25,800 nucleotides of DNA from a virus. Under the pieces are notes generated by a model that was not told where the DNA came from, ran no database searches, and saw only the letters and a program-made list of their open reading frames with translations. Positions 1 to 7,897 of this stretch are shown here, one piece after another (within the stretch, counting starts at the first letter, position 1; the number at the start of each line of letters is the position of its first letter). The stretch spans positions 1 to 25,800 of IMG/VR virus record IMGVR_UViG_3300042368_002229; one strand, written 5' to 3'. The translations under genes were made by a program, and so were the position numbers.

Positions 1-1084
1 ATTCGATATCTTTAACAGCCTGATCTAATTCGTCTTTATAAGACTTCACTTTTTCCATCATAGCTGTCATGAGTTTAATGGCATCTTCTGTGTCGCTGAG
101 AAGTACGCCTCTACCAACGGTAGAGAGCCATTGCATCCATTTTCCGGAAGAGGACCTTTCGGATTTAAGCACTTTATCTAATCTAGATGCGACTTGAGGA
201 GAAACTGAAAGGAAATTATCTAATAATACTTTTGTTTCTTCTACTTTGCCAGATATTTCTCTATCTAATTTAGAATTAAAAATTAATTTTGCTAAATTAT
301 GACGAGCAACAGCTTGTTGCTTTTTATTTGTAATACTTTCTACTTCAATGCTTCTTGTAGTAATTTTGGCTAATTCATCATCTAAGAAAGAAACGTCCTG
401 AAACATAGCTTCAACATTTTTAATATAAGGAGCTAATAGTGGTCCTGTTTGAGGGTAGTCGTCAATTACTTGAGATAATTTTTCTGTTAAAGCAGCTAGA
501 TCTGATTTAAGATTTTCGGAGGCGGGGAAATATTGGGCGCCAATGGCAGAGCCAATTAAAGCAGCGGCTGAAAGACCTAACACAGATAGCAATTTTGCTT
601 TCATTCCACCTGGAACACCGGCTTCTTTAACAAGAGAATCTGTGCAAGAATCTGCTAATACCATTAAAGATTCTTGGTTTTTGCTATCCAAGAAATGGGC
701 AAGTTTAATAGTTTCGTTGACAAGATCTTGATGAGCTTTAATATAGCGAGTATTGCTTTGAAGAATCTGTGGGTTTTTAAGGGCGATATGAGCCATCATA
801 TTATGGCGTTGATTTAAATTTTCCACGACTCCATTAAACTTGTCATAGGAAGGACCCATGACAACAGTTTTTGGATGAGCTTGATCTAATAATTCTTGAG
901 TAGGAGTTGTTTTAACTCCATAAAAAATCTCAGCTGTAGATAGATCTTTTTTATCTTCTTTGGATGGTTTTTTGTCTTTGGAGGAAGATTCTTCTTCATC
1001 TTCTTCGGCGGCATTAGAAACTAATCCTTTTTCAAGGGCGATTCTAGCATATTCTTCAAAAACATCACTGTGTCTTGGTTGCAT
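1..1084 (-). CDS. Hypothetical virion-region protein with one membrane segment (partial, C-terminus outside window)
   Basis: The frame is open from ATG at 1084 to the left edge, giving 361 visible residues and no stop. I chose this start because AAGGA lies 6 nt upstream of the ATG and the gene overlaps the end of its upstream neighbour by 20 bp. The N-terminus (about 4-25) has an Ala/Leu-rich stretch with EKGLV, followed by an acidic, Ser/Lys-rich linker (27-48). A hydrophobic segment at about 164-184, rich in Ala, Leu and Gly, could cross a membrane. The remainder (190-361) is predicted from composition to be helical and coiled-coil-like. I do not recognise a family. Last visible member of the minus-strand virion gene chain; an internal or tail-associated virion protein would fit, but that is inference from position only. 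Confidence 0.85.
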   Translation of the reverse strand, partial: MQPRHSDVFEEYARIALEKGLVSNAAEEDEEESSSKDKKPSKEDKKDLSTAEIFYGVKTTPTQELLDQAHPKTVVMGPSYDKFNGVVENLNQRHNMMAHIALKNPQILQSNTRYIKAHQDLVNETIKLAHFLDSKNQESLMVLADSCTDSLVKEAGVPGGMKAKLLSVLGLSAAALIGSAIGAQYFPASENLKSDLAALTEKLSQVIDDYPQTGPLLAPYIKNVEAMFQDVSFLDDELAKITTRSIEVESITNKKQQAVARHNLAKLIFNSKLDREISGKVEETKVLLDNFLSVSPQVASRLDKVLKSERSSSGKWMQWLSTVGRGVLLSDTEDAIKLMTAMMEKVKSYKDELDQAVKDIE

Positions 1085-2171
1085 TTAATTTCCTTAAAAA
1101 TTCGCTGGTGATAAATTTATCTACAACTTTTTTTTCTAATTCACTAATATTTTTTGAAACCACATATTCTTCTGGAAGTTCTACTTTGCGAGTGCCGATT
1201 CTTCCTGGATCTGAAAGTATAAAATTTGTTACATTTCTAAAATTAGCATCAGAATAGATTCTACTTTCTATATCTGGATATTGGTTTAATTCTGGATAGT
1301 AATGCAAAGCCCAGGCTTTTAGGGTAGCGGGAACTGAGCCATTGATGAGGTTGGTGGTCCAAACTAATCCACTGATTGGTTCTTCTTTTTTAGATCCGAA
1401 AAAAGACTTATTTTCTTTTGTTTCTGATTCGGGTTCTTTCTCTGATTTGGAAGTTTCTTGAGCTTGTTCTGTTTCTTCATCTTTTAGAGAATCTTTCTTT
1501 TTTGGACCAAAGATCATAGCGGCACCGGCTAAAAGTCCAAGGCTTAAAAAGATGTTCTTAAACATCCAGAAAACTAAGCCTTTTCCAACGTGCCAGAATT
1601 TGCTTCTTCCATAGGGCGTCGAAAACAAATCTCTTCCAAAAATTTTTTCTATAAAACCAGTTTTTCCGGAAGAGCCTCCAAATCCAAAAACAGAGTTTTT
1701 AACTAGATATGCTCTTTTGAGTAGAAAATCAAAAGATTCTTCTGCGGTAACGAATCCATCATCTGCGCTTGCGCCTGGAGCAGAGCCTGCGGCGGCATCA
1801 ACTGCGGATTTAATTTCTTGAGATGAAATTGGTTCTTGGGCGTCAATTTTAGGTTTTAGGGCTTTTGCTACTTTGACAGCGACGCCAGAGAGATCGAAAC
1901 CTATTTGGCTTAGAGCTAAATAGAATAGTCCTAAAAATGGATTGATTCTAAAGGCTACGGAAGGGGCTAAGAGATTAAGGATGCTGGTAAAGTAGCCGCC
2001 TGGAACTTCGGAAGAATCTTGGAATTGATCTCTAAGCCATTGGGCGGCAGAATTACCTCCAAGCGAATCGAAATAACCAGCTTGTTTAGTTAAGGAATTA
2101 GGTACTAGAATTTTCTCTAATTCCTCAACTAAAAAGTTTTCTCTTAAGAGTTTGATTTCTTCGTGGTTCAT
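1065..2171 (-). CDS. Hypothetical protein with two hydrophobic segments
   Basis: 368 aa from the ATG at 2171. A longer form starting at 2213 is possible, but the 2171 ATG makes an ATGA overlap with the stop of the upstream gene, a pattern repeated in this cluster, so coupled re-initiation is the likelier start. Neither start has a clear SD. Hydrophobic stretches lie at about 61-92 and 197-222; the second is followed by GPKKK and a highly charged Glu/Lys linker (about 226-265), the arrangement expected at a membrane boundary. The C-terminal part (about 275-368) is mixed and probably globular. Family not recognised. A virion protein that contacts or enters the host membrane, or an internal protein, would fit the position between a very large structural gene and another gene with a hydrophobic segment. 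Confidence 0.85.
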   Translation of the reverse strand: MNHEEIKLLRENFLVEELEKILVPNSLTKQAGYFDSLGGNSAAQWLRDQFQDSSEVPGGYFTSILNLLAPSVAFRINPFLGLFYLALSQIGFDLSGVAVKVAKALKPKIDAQEPISSQEIKSAVDAAAGSAPGASADDGFVTAEESFDFLLKRAYLVKNSVFGFGGSSGKTGFIEKIFGRDLFSTPYGRSKFWHVGKGLVFWMFKNIFLSLGLLAGAAMIFGPKKKDSLKDEETEQAQETSKSEKEPESETKENKSFFGSKKEEPISGLVWTTNLINGSVPATLKAWALHYYPELNQYPDIESRIYSDANFRNVTNFILSDPGRIGTRKVELPEEYVVSKNISELEKKVVDKFITSEFLRKLNATKTQ

Positions 2172-5100
2172 TTTGGAATTTTTGAAAATTGTCTTTGTAT
2201 TAATCTTACCCATTCATTATGATATGAGTTTAAAGTTCTTATTTGTCTTTGAATTTTATCGTTAGATTCTCCAGAATTTTGTATAAAATCAATTGCCCGA
2301 TTTTTTGCATCTGTTAATTGTGAAAAAAGTTCAGTTAAAAACTCCCCATATCTTTGCATTGATGGTATGTTGGAAATTTCTTCACGCAAACGCCTGTAAT
2401 CTGGTGTTGATTGGATGGGCATCCAATCTCCTGTTCTCGGATCTTTAATAGACGCCCCGAGCCCAGGTTCATTTCTCCAAGTGCCTCTGGGAACAAAATT
2501 TTCTATATAATAAGTTAATACTTGTTGTTCATTCCAAGATTCGGTTGGAAAACTTGCTTTTCCTGCTACTATAGGGCTAGCTAGCACGGTGCCTTTATCC
2601 AAGGTTCGTAATCCGTAACCTGATAAATTAAACCAAGGTCTGCCACTTTTATCTAAAGAGCTTAAGTAGACAGTTTCCGCATCAAAAGGAATATAGGTTC
2701 TTTGTCCTGATGCCCTCTCTACAGTACTTGTTCCAGCGCCCTCTGGACCACCCGCTGCTGAACTAGGTCCAAATCCAGCGCCTCCCACTCGACCACCTGG
2801 ACCCCTTGCACCAGCACCAGCACCTAATCCACCTGCTTGATCGCCCAAATCTCCACCCTCAGACAAAGTATCTTTTAATTGTAAAGTGCTCCAGTCTGAA
2901 GTGTTTATTTGTATCCCATTGCTTTCCATTTTCCTCATGAAAGCTTGAGATAAAGCTTGAACATATCTTAAATAAGATCTTGCCAGTCCTTTTGCAGGGA
3001 GAGAATCGGCAGTGGTAACTTTAGTTCCGGCTCTACCAGAAAACCAAACAATTAACTGCAGCCAATCTTCAGCAGTTGCTATGTCGAATGGAAAAGAGTT
3101 GACTTTACTACGCACAAAGTTAGAAAAATTTTTTAAATTAACTAAATCATTTTGTGTGACAGGAACTTCCCCATCTTGATTGAAATTTGTCAAATCTAAT
3201 ATCTCGCTAATTTTATCGAATACTACATTAACTCTACCCGGAGCGCCGGTTAAACTAAACCCCTTGCCTTGTAGAAAAGAAGTGATTAATTCATAATTTT
3301 TTTCTGCGGCAGATTTTATTTTATCTTGATCGTTGTTGAATGCTTTAATTGGTCCAAATTCTGAAATAGTTGTTACATATTTTTTGGCTGTTTTTAATGA
3401 TTTTGCGGTATTTGCTCCCCAAACTCCTTCTGGATCTGAAATTGCTCCCCCGGTTTTACCTATAATCATTATTGTGGACGCATCTGACATTTTAGATGTG
3501 TCCCCCGTTGCCATTAAATAGTCGCCTAACTTGCCTAAAGCCCATTGCATATTATAAACGGCTTTTTTGGTTTCGGTTAGTTCGACTGGCTGAGTGAGTT
3601 TAGCCCCACTGCTACCGCCAGCTGGTCTTGCTGAACCTGGTTTAGCTGGCTTTGCACCTGGAGCATTTATTCCCAATATGTTGGCTATTTTTTTTAAATT
3701 AGCTTCTTTAGAAAAAATACCATCACTTATTTGATCAAGGTCTTGTTCTTTAAGACCCGTAAAAGATTTTGCTTGTTCTAATGCGGAATCGGCTTCAGAT
3801 TTAATTAATGATAAATCTTTAATCTCAGCATTTCCTAAACTTTCTCTGATCTGCTCTAGTGTTCCTCCGTCTTTATAAGCTTTGCTTAGCTTGCTTATTG
3901 CTTGACCGATTTGTCTAATTGTTTCAATTGAACTAGATTTATTAGAATCTTTTTCACCAAGACTTGCTGAATACTGACCATAAATTTTTAAAGATTTATT
4001 CAATGAATTTATTACTTCAAGTAATTGAGATCTGTCGGATTTATCTTTAGAACGCAAAGGGCGATCTAAAATATAATTAATAGCTGCTTGTATATCCCCA
4101 TCTCCCGCTATGGCTAAAGAAAGAGAGTTCCATGTGTTCTCAGCCTGTGCTCTGATTAAAAGCACTCTAGAATCTTTGCTTAATGTTTTTGTAAATGTTT
4201 TTGCAATTTGTCTTAAATCGGAAGACGCTTCATTTAATTTATTTACTACAGGTATTGCTGTAGATTTTACTTCATCTTGAATTTCTTGAATTTTGCTATT
4301 AACAGCTAAATAAGGTGTTAATATTTGGTCTGTTAATAAACTTAGAACTTCAGCTTTAAGCGTTTCAATTTTTGAAGTAAAATATTTATTATATAAATCA
4401 TTATAAATTTTTGCCAAATTTTCAGCTACAGCATTAACAGCTGATGCATTTAAAACATGATCGTCCATTCCAATAGTATATTCGGCTTGTGATCTAGTGC
4501 CCCAATTGCCATGGACTAATCCAGCGTCAAGTAACCAGACGGAATTTGGATTAGATTTATATCTTGAATCGCTCCTTGCTTCATTATTAAGTGCTGCTAT
4601 TACATCTTTATCTTGTAAATCTGCATCATCTATTACGGAGCCTTTAAAATATGAATCAGCACTAAACCCTGCAATATTAAATTGCTGTGACCAAGATAAT
4701 AAAGCATCGTATTTAGATTTATCTTTATTACCTCCTCCGCCTACTTCATTAATTTTTGAAGCTATCGAATCTGCTGTTAAGGCGCCGCCAACAGCGGTAG
4801 TAACTGCACTATATTTGCTAAAAAAAGAAGATAGCTCAGATGCATCTTGATTTGTAGCTTTTGCATATAAATTTAAAGCTTCATTATTTTCACCAATATT
4901 CGAAAGGCTAGATGGCAACAAAGCATTAATTCTACTAGCTGTAATAGTTTGCTGAGCTAATTCTGAATTTTTTTGAAATTTTGATTTTAATTCTAATATT
5001 TTTTTATTAATATCTTTTGCATTCTGCTTTTGCTGAGCGGTTGCAGTTACATCCCACATTCTATCTTCCTCTGATAGATCTGCAGAAACTTCTTCTAGGT

Positions 5101-5608
5101 CAGAAGCTCCTTCCACTTCGCCTTGCGCAATCTTCAATAAGCCTAAAGCCTCGGCAGCAGCCATTACCAAGTTATTCATTACAGGGGCTGGAGAGCCAGT
5201 GCCAGGTTGATGCGTTAATGTCTCTAAAATCTTCTGTTGACGATCCATGTTGGTATGAACTACGCCCCAACCACCTTGAGCATCTACTATCTTGGTGCTC
5301 TCTGCGTGAGCGGCTTGTTGCAATGCACGGCTCTGCTCATCAATCAAATTAGAAAATGCTAATTGAGCCTTTTTGAAAATATTAAGCTTAACTTCTAAAG
5401 ACTCAGCTTGTTCATATAAACCAAGCTCACGCAAGCCAGAAGCTAAATTAACCAAATCCTGCATGAAATTACCAGTAGCAGCATATTTATCAATGCTAGT
5501 ACTAGCTGATTTGCTTAGTTTGTCCTCAGCAATCCATTCTTTTTGAACGGCTGTATTATAAAATTCTCTGAGAACAGGGCTGGTGATTAAATTAGCTTCT
5601 TTTTTCAT
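2168..5608 (-). CDS. Very large virion-associated protein (1146 aa) with a peptidoglycan-binding-like motif
   Basis: 1146 aa with GAGGA 5 nt before ATG at 5608 and a 7-nt gap from the upstream stop. The first 100 residues contain the helical module seen in other genes here (about 50-75, LRELGLYEQAESL). Residues 180-640 are almost wholly helical and coiled-coil-like. A Pro/Ala/Gly linker (647-672) leads into about 685-743, where MQWALGKLGDYL and EGVWGANTAKSL resemble the two halves of a PG_binding_1 domain (LQ..LG and G.wGpnT..al), although the spacing is longer than usual. A Gly-rich linker (918-958) precedes a C-terminal domain rich in Tyr and Trp (968-1146). Size, linkers and modularity suit a tail, baseplate or ejected internal protein, but no family is recognised. 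Its stop overlaps the next start as ATGA. Confidence 0.85.
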   Translation of the reverse strand: MKKEANLITSPVLREFYNTAVQKEWIAEDKLSKSASTSIDKYAATGNFMQDLVNLASGLRELGLYEQAESLEVKLNIFKKAQLAFSNLIDEQSRALQQAAHAESTKIVDAQGGWGVVHTNMDRQQKILETLTHQPGTGSPAPVMNNLVMAAAEALGLLKIAQGEVEGASDLEEVSADLSEEDRMWDVTATAQQKQNAKDINKKILELKSKFQKNSELAQQTITASRINALLPSSLSNIGENNEALNLYAKATNQDASELSSFFSKYSAVTTAVGGALTADSIASKINEVGGGGNKDKSKYDALLSWSQQFNIAGFSADSYFKGSVIDDADLQDKDVIAALNNEARSDSRYKSNPNSVWLLDAGLVHGNWGTRSQAEYTIGMDDHVLNASAVNAVAENLAKIYNDLYNKYFTSKIETLKAEVLSLLTDQILTPYLAVNSKIQEIQDEVKSTAIPVVNKLNEASSDLRQIAKTFTKTLSKDSRVLLIRAQAENTWNSLSLAIAGDGDIQAAINYILDRPLRSKDKSDRSQLLEVINSLNKSLKIYGQYSASLGEKDSNKSSSIETIRQIGQAISKLSKAYKDGGTLEQIRESLGNAEIKDLSLIKSEADSALEQAKSFTGLKEQDLDQISDGIFSKEANLKKIANILGINAPGAKPAKPGSARPAGGSSGAKLTQPVELTETKKAVYNMQWALGKLGDYLMATGDTSKMSDASTIMIIGKTGGAISDPEGVWGANTAKSLKTAKKYVTTISEFGPIKAFNNDQDKIKSAAEKNYELITSFLQGKGFSLTGAPGRVNVVFDKISEILDLTNFNQDGEVPVTQNDLVNLKNFSNFVRSKVNSFPFDIATAEDWLQLIVWFSGRAGTKVTTADSLPAKGLARSYLRYVQALSQAFMRKMESNGIQINTSDWSTLQLKDTLSEGGDLGDQAGGLGAGAGARGPGGRVGGAGFGPSSAAGGPEGAGTSTVERASGQRTYIPFDAETVYLSSLDKSGRPWFNLSGYGLRTLDKGTVLASPIVAGKASFPTESWNEQQVLTYYIENFVPRGTWRNEPGLGASIKDPRTGDWMPIQSTPDYRRLREEISNIPSMQRYGEFLTELFSQLTDAKNRAIDFIQNSGESNDKIQRQIRTLNSYHNEWVRLIQRQFSKIPK

Positions 5609-5615
5609 CTATTCC

Positions 5616-5939
5616 TCAAAAAGTTGAATCATCTAGATCTAACATCATTACTGCATTAACAAATTTGCTTCCTAGTTTTTTTGCTAGTCCAGGGTTTTCA
5701 GAAATTTGTTTTTGCATATCTAAAAATGCTTTCTTTAAAATTTCATTTTGCTTAATGCTTAATTCAAAATTGGCAAAAGATTCAAGGGCATTGCTCGTAT
5801 CTTCAAAAGAACGTTTTTCCCTTTTAACTTGCTCATCTGTCAATACTTTTTCTTTAGCTTCTCTTTCTAATTCTATAGATAAATAATTTCTAAAGACTTC
5901 AGATGACATTAATGCATTTAAATCTTGGTCGTTTCCCAT
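5616..5939 (-). CDS. Small helical hypothetical protein
   Basis: 107 aa, highly charged and probably all helical, with no transmembrane segment or Cys. The start at 5939 has AAAGGA upstream of the ATG at good spacing. The C-terminus (about 78-107, NPGLAKKLGSKFVNAVMMLD) is the most hydrophobic part. It sits 7 nt before the 1146-aa gene, so the two are very likely co-translated; a small assembly partner or chaperone for the large protein is a reasonable guess by analogy with phage tail-fibre and baseplate pairs. No family recognised. Confidence 0.8.
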   Translation of the reverse strand: MGNDQDLNALMSSEVFRNYLSIELEREAKEKVLTDEQVKREKRSFEDTSNALESFANFELSIKQNEILKKAFLDMQKQISENPGLAKKLGSKFVNAVMMLDLDDSTF

Positions 5940-5947
5940 TATATTCC

Positions 5948-5976
5948 TTTATGTCAAGTATTATATCTTAATATGG
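5948..5976 (-). promoter_or_regulatory. Weak candidate promoter in the 37-bp gap before the gene at 5616-5939
   Basis: On the minus strand the gap contains TATAAT about 20 nt before the ATG, with TTGAGT in the end of the preceding gene, 19 nt upstream. The -10 match is perfect but the spacer is longer than the usual 16-18 nt, and TATAAT is common by chance in DNA this AT-rich. A second TTGACA nearby overlaps the ribosome-binding site and has no -10. Low-confidence call. Confidence 0.25.
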
Positions 5977-6339
5977 CTAAATTAACTCAATTATTAAACT
6001 ATTTTCTTTGACCTCAGAAACAAAACCAAGCAACAAAGAATATTCAGAAATTTTTTTGTTTGTAAACTTTCCAAACTGACCGCAATATAATTTATCTTTA
6101 ATTTCAAATTTATCTGGTTCGATCATATTTGTCTCAAAAACCATCGCCTCATACCACACAGGTACTAGACCGAATTCGTCAGGATAATCTCCTATGACTC
6201 CAAACGGTTTTTCTCCATTGCAAATTTTAGCAATTCCATCATCCAAAGAAACAATCATCCCAGGATCTGGAAAATATAAAGCATCTTTGAAAAGCATTTT
6301 AATAGGCTTTTCAGTTAAAGAATCTATAACTTTAAACAT
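5977..6339 (-). CDS. Decoration-like beta-rich protein, short paralogue
   Basis: 120 aa, rich in beta-forming residues. It shares a two-part pattern with the upstream gene at 6341-7036: PGMIVSLDDGIAKICNG then PFGVIGD (about 26-51), and later LYCGQFGKFT (about 84-93) followed by LLGFVSEV. In the neighbour these are PGMIAQLKVYGNQVVCGVSDG, PIGIIDD, LFCGIDGKLS and VGIVTAP. The 'PG-hydrophobic-x-L ... PhGhI.D ... cG..GK.t ... hGhV' layout resembles small beta-barrel capsid decoration proteins; the exact family is not identified. The start is 1 bp after the stop of the upstream gene; there is no SD, so re-initiation is likely. No cysteine pairing is implied; only two Cys are present. Confidence 0.8.
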   Translation of the reverse strand: MFKVIDSLTEKPIKMLFKDALYFPDPGMIVSLDDGIAKICNGEKPFGVIGDYPDEFGLVPVWYEAMVFETNMIEPDKFEIKDKLYCGQFGKFTNKKISEYSLLLGFVSEVKENSLIIELI

Positions 6340-6340
6340 A

Positions 6341-7036
6341 TCAGAAATATGTCTTAAATTCTAAGAAGCTATAAATGGCTGATGGTGGAGCGGTAACAAT
6401 TCCTACAGGAGGGTAAGTTTCATCAATTCTAGAAGTTGATAGTTTTCCATCAATGCCGCAAAATAAAATGCTATTCAAAGCATAAGAAGCAGAAGTATCA
6501 AATTGATCGGTAGCAGCAATAATTTTACTGGTCCAAACTGTAATTCTACCCGTACCTTCGGTAGAATTTTCTCCTGGAATTCCTGGAACTTGATAGCTGT
6601 ATCGAACTACAACCCTAACAGAATCAAATACGCCGCTATTTGTAGAGCTATAGTTTAAAGGGGTTCCAGCGGGAACTGTAATAACACCATTTCTAGCATT
6701 AAGGACTACCAATTCTGGAGTACATACAAATGAATTAGGGTAAATGTTAGCATTCTCTAATTCATATTTTAAATCAATGGGAGTAACGTAAGTAGAGCCT
6801 GATAATGTGGGAATGGGACAGGTAATAATGCAAACTTCATCTACTTTAGCGGTAGAAAAGCTAGTTTTCTTAACATCATCAATAATTCCAATAGGGCTCA
6901 ATCCATCAGAAACACCGCAAACAACTTGATTTCCATAAACTTTTAGTTGGGCAATCATTCCGGGTTCAAATTCGGAATTAGGATCGACCAGCCAAGAATA
7001 TGGAAGGCTGTTATTGGTGTGTAGGATTCTTAACAT
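6341..7036 (-). CDS. Decoration-like beta-rich protein, long paralogue
   Basis: 231 aa and almost entirely beta-rich, with few Lys/Glu helices. The N-terminal third (about 1-75) matches the short paralogue downstream (PGMIAQL, VCGVSDG, PIGIIDD), and the last 50 residues match its second half (LFCGIDGKLS, VGIVTAP). Between them is an insert of about 100 residues with alternating hydrophobic residues (for example VRVVVRYSYQVPG), suggestive of an extra beta-sandwich or surface loop. A capsid decoration or head-surface protein is the best guess. The start at 7036 lacks an SD (TATAGTTAAAC precedes the ATG); the next internal Met would lose the conserved N-terminus, so 7036 is kept. Confidence 0.8.
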   Translation of the reverse strand: MLRILHTNNSLPYSWLVDPNSEFEPGMIAQLKVYGNQVVCGVSDGLSPIGIIDDVKKTSFSTAKVDEVCIITCPIPTLSGSTYVTPIDLKYELENANIYPNSFVCTPELVVLNARNGVITVPAGTPLNYSSTNSGVFDSVRVVVRYSYQVPGIPGENSTEGTGRITVWTSKIIAATDQFDTSASYALNSILFCGIDGKLSTSRIDETYPPVGIVTAPPSAIYSFLEFKTYF

Positions 7037-7064
7037 GTTTAACTATATATCAGTGAAAATTAAA

Positions 7065-7697
7065 TCAATTTTTTTTGGAAGAATAATGACGTTTGCAAAT
7101 GGCTTTTTCTTTATGGGCTCCTTTAGGAGCTTTCTTCCAGCCTTTGCATTCTTTGGACATGTCTTCGTCATCGGCGTCCCATGCATCCATGCAATCATAG
7201 GAGAGACCACAATCAGCGGCAGCATCGGAACAATATTTACTACAGAATCCGCCATCTTTTGCCATAGCATCTCCGCAATATCCGCAATCATTTTCCGGAG
7301 AGTCTTCAACTAAAAGATAATCATCTGTATTTCCACCATCAAACATCCATCCTTTTTCTTTTAAATTTTTTACAGCTTGCTTTGAGCTTTTAGGAATGGA
7401 TTTATCTTTAATTTTTTTACCGGAAGAATCAGTGAGCATTACGTCGTTTTTATCACCCTCATCATTTTCCTCGCCTTCCTCATCTTGATTTTCACCTAAG
7501 GAAGATAATATCCTATCAAGCATTGAGGCTTCATCTTCTAAACCGACTTCATCTAGGAGGGTAGCGGATAATTCAATTAATTTGATTGCTTTTTTTAAAT
7601 GTGTATCTTTAGAAATTTCTTCTTGAGAAGCAATTATAGAAAGATTATATTCTACACTGTCAATAAACTCTGATTCTGCAAATTTTTTAATAAACAT
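7065..7697 (-). CDS. Acidic protein with C-terminal Cys-rich, probable zinc-binding domain
   Basis: 210 aa; AAGGA lies 6 nt before ATG at 7697. Residues about 35-67 carry the helical module shared with other proteins here (LSATLLDEVGLEDEASMLDRIL). An acidic linker follows (70-85). The C-terminal 75 residues hold eight cysteines: C138-x2-C141-x10-C152-x3-C156, then C163, C169, C184 and C201, with His/Lys near the end. The C..C and C...C spacing is that of a small treble-clef or zinc-ribbon-like knuckle, so metal binding is likely; the exact fold is not identified. Position in the chain of small acidic proteins after the protease/core gene suggests an internal head or scaffold-associated protein. 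Confidence 0.82.
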   Translation of the reverse strand: MFIKKFAESEFIDSVEYNLSIIASQEEISKDTHLKKAIKLIELSATLLDEVGLEDEASMLDRILSSLGENQDEEGEENDEGDKNDVMLTDSSGKKIKDKSIPKSSKQAVKNLKEKGWMFDGGNTDDYLLVEDSPENDCGYCGDAMAKDGGFCSKYCSDAAADCGLSYDCMDAWDADDEDMSKECKGWKKAPKGAHKEKAICKRHYSSKKN

Positions 7698-7705
7698 ATT
7701 ATTCC

Positions 7706-7897
7706 TTAGAATTTAGAAGATAGCTTTTCCATTAGTTTTGTTAATTTTTTAGAATATTTTGGTTTATCAGCCAAATCAAAACATTTAGCGGCTTCATTTA
7801 AGCAGCGTAAAGCAACTGTTAGTTTTAAATCAGAAGACTCTAGTTGATGTTCTGAATTTAATTTTTCCATCATTTCTAAAGCTAAATCATCTTTCAT
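7706..7897 (-). CDS. Small helical protein (63 aa)
   Basis: 63 aa from ATG at 7897. A longer frame to 7912 exists, but the 7897 start has a strong SD (GGGAGG, about 7 nt before ATG) and forms an ATGA overlap with the stop of the upstream gene, so it is preferred. The protein is two or three amphipathic helices; LNEAAKCFDLADKPKYSKKL is a diverged version of the helical module found in its neighbours. It contains no other recognisable signature. Confidence 0.75.
   Translation of the reverse strand: MKDDLALEMMEKLNSEHQLESSDLKLTVALRCLNEAAKCFDLADKPKYSKKLTKLMEKLSSKF

Noticed and set aside
6336-6352. Small palindrome CATAT-N5-ATATG at a gene start
   Set aside because: Only 5-bp arms of AT-rich sequence, expected by chance; no link to a control element.
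7043-7309. Minus-strand 88-codon frame
   Set aside because: Overlaps the Cys-rich protein in another frame, with no SD; the overlapped gene has the Cys pattern, shared module and SD.
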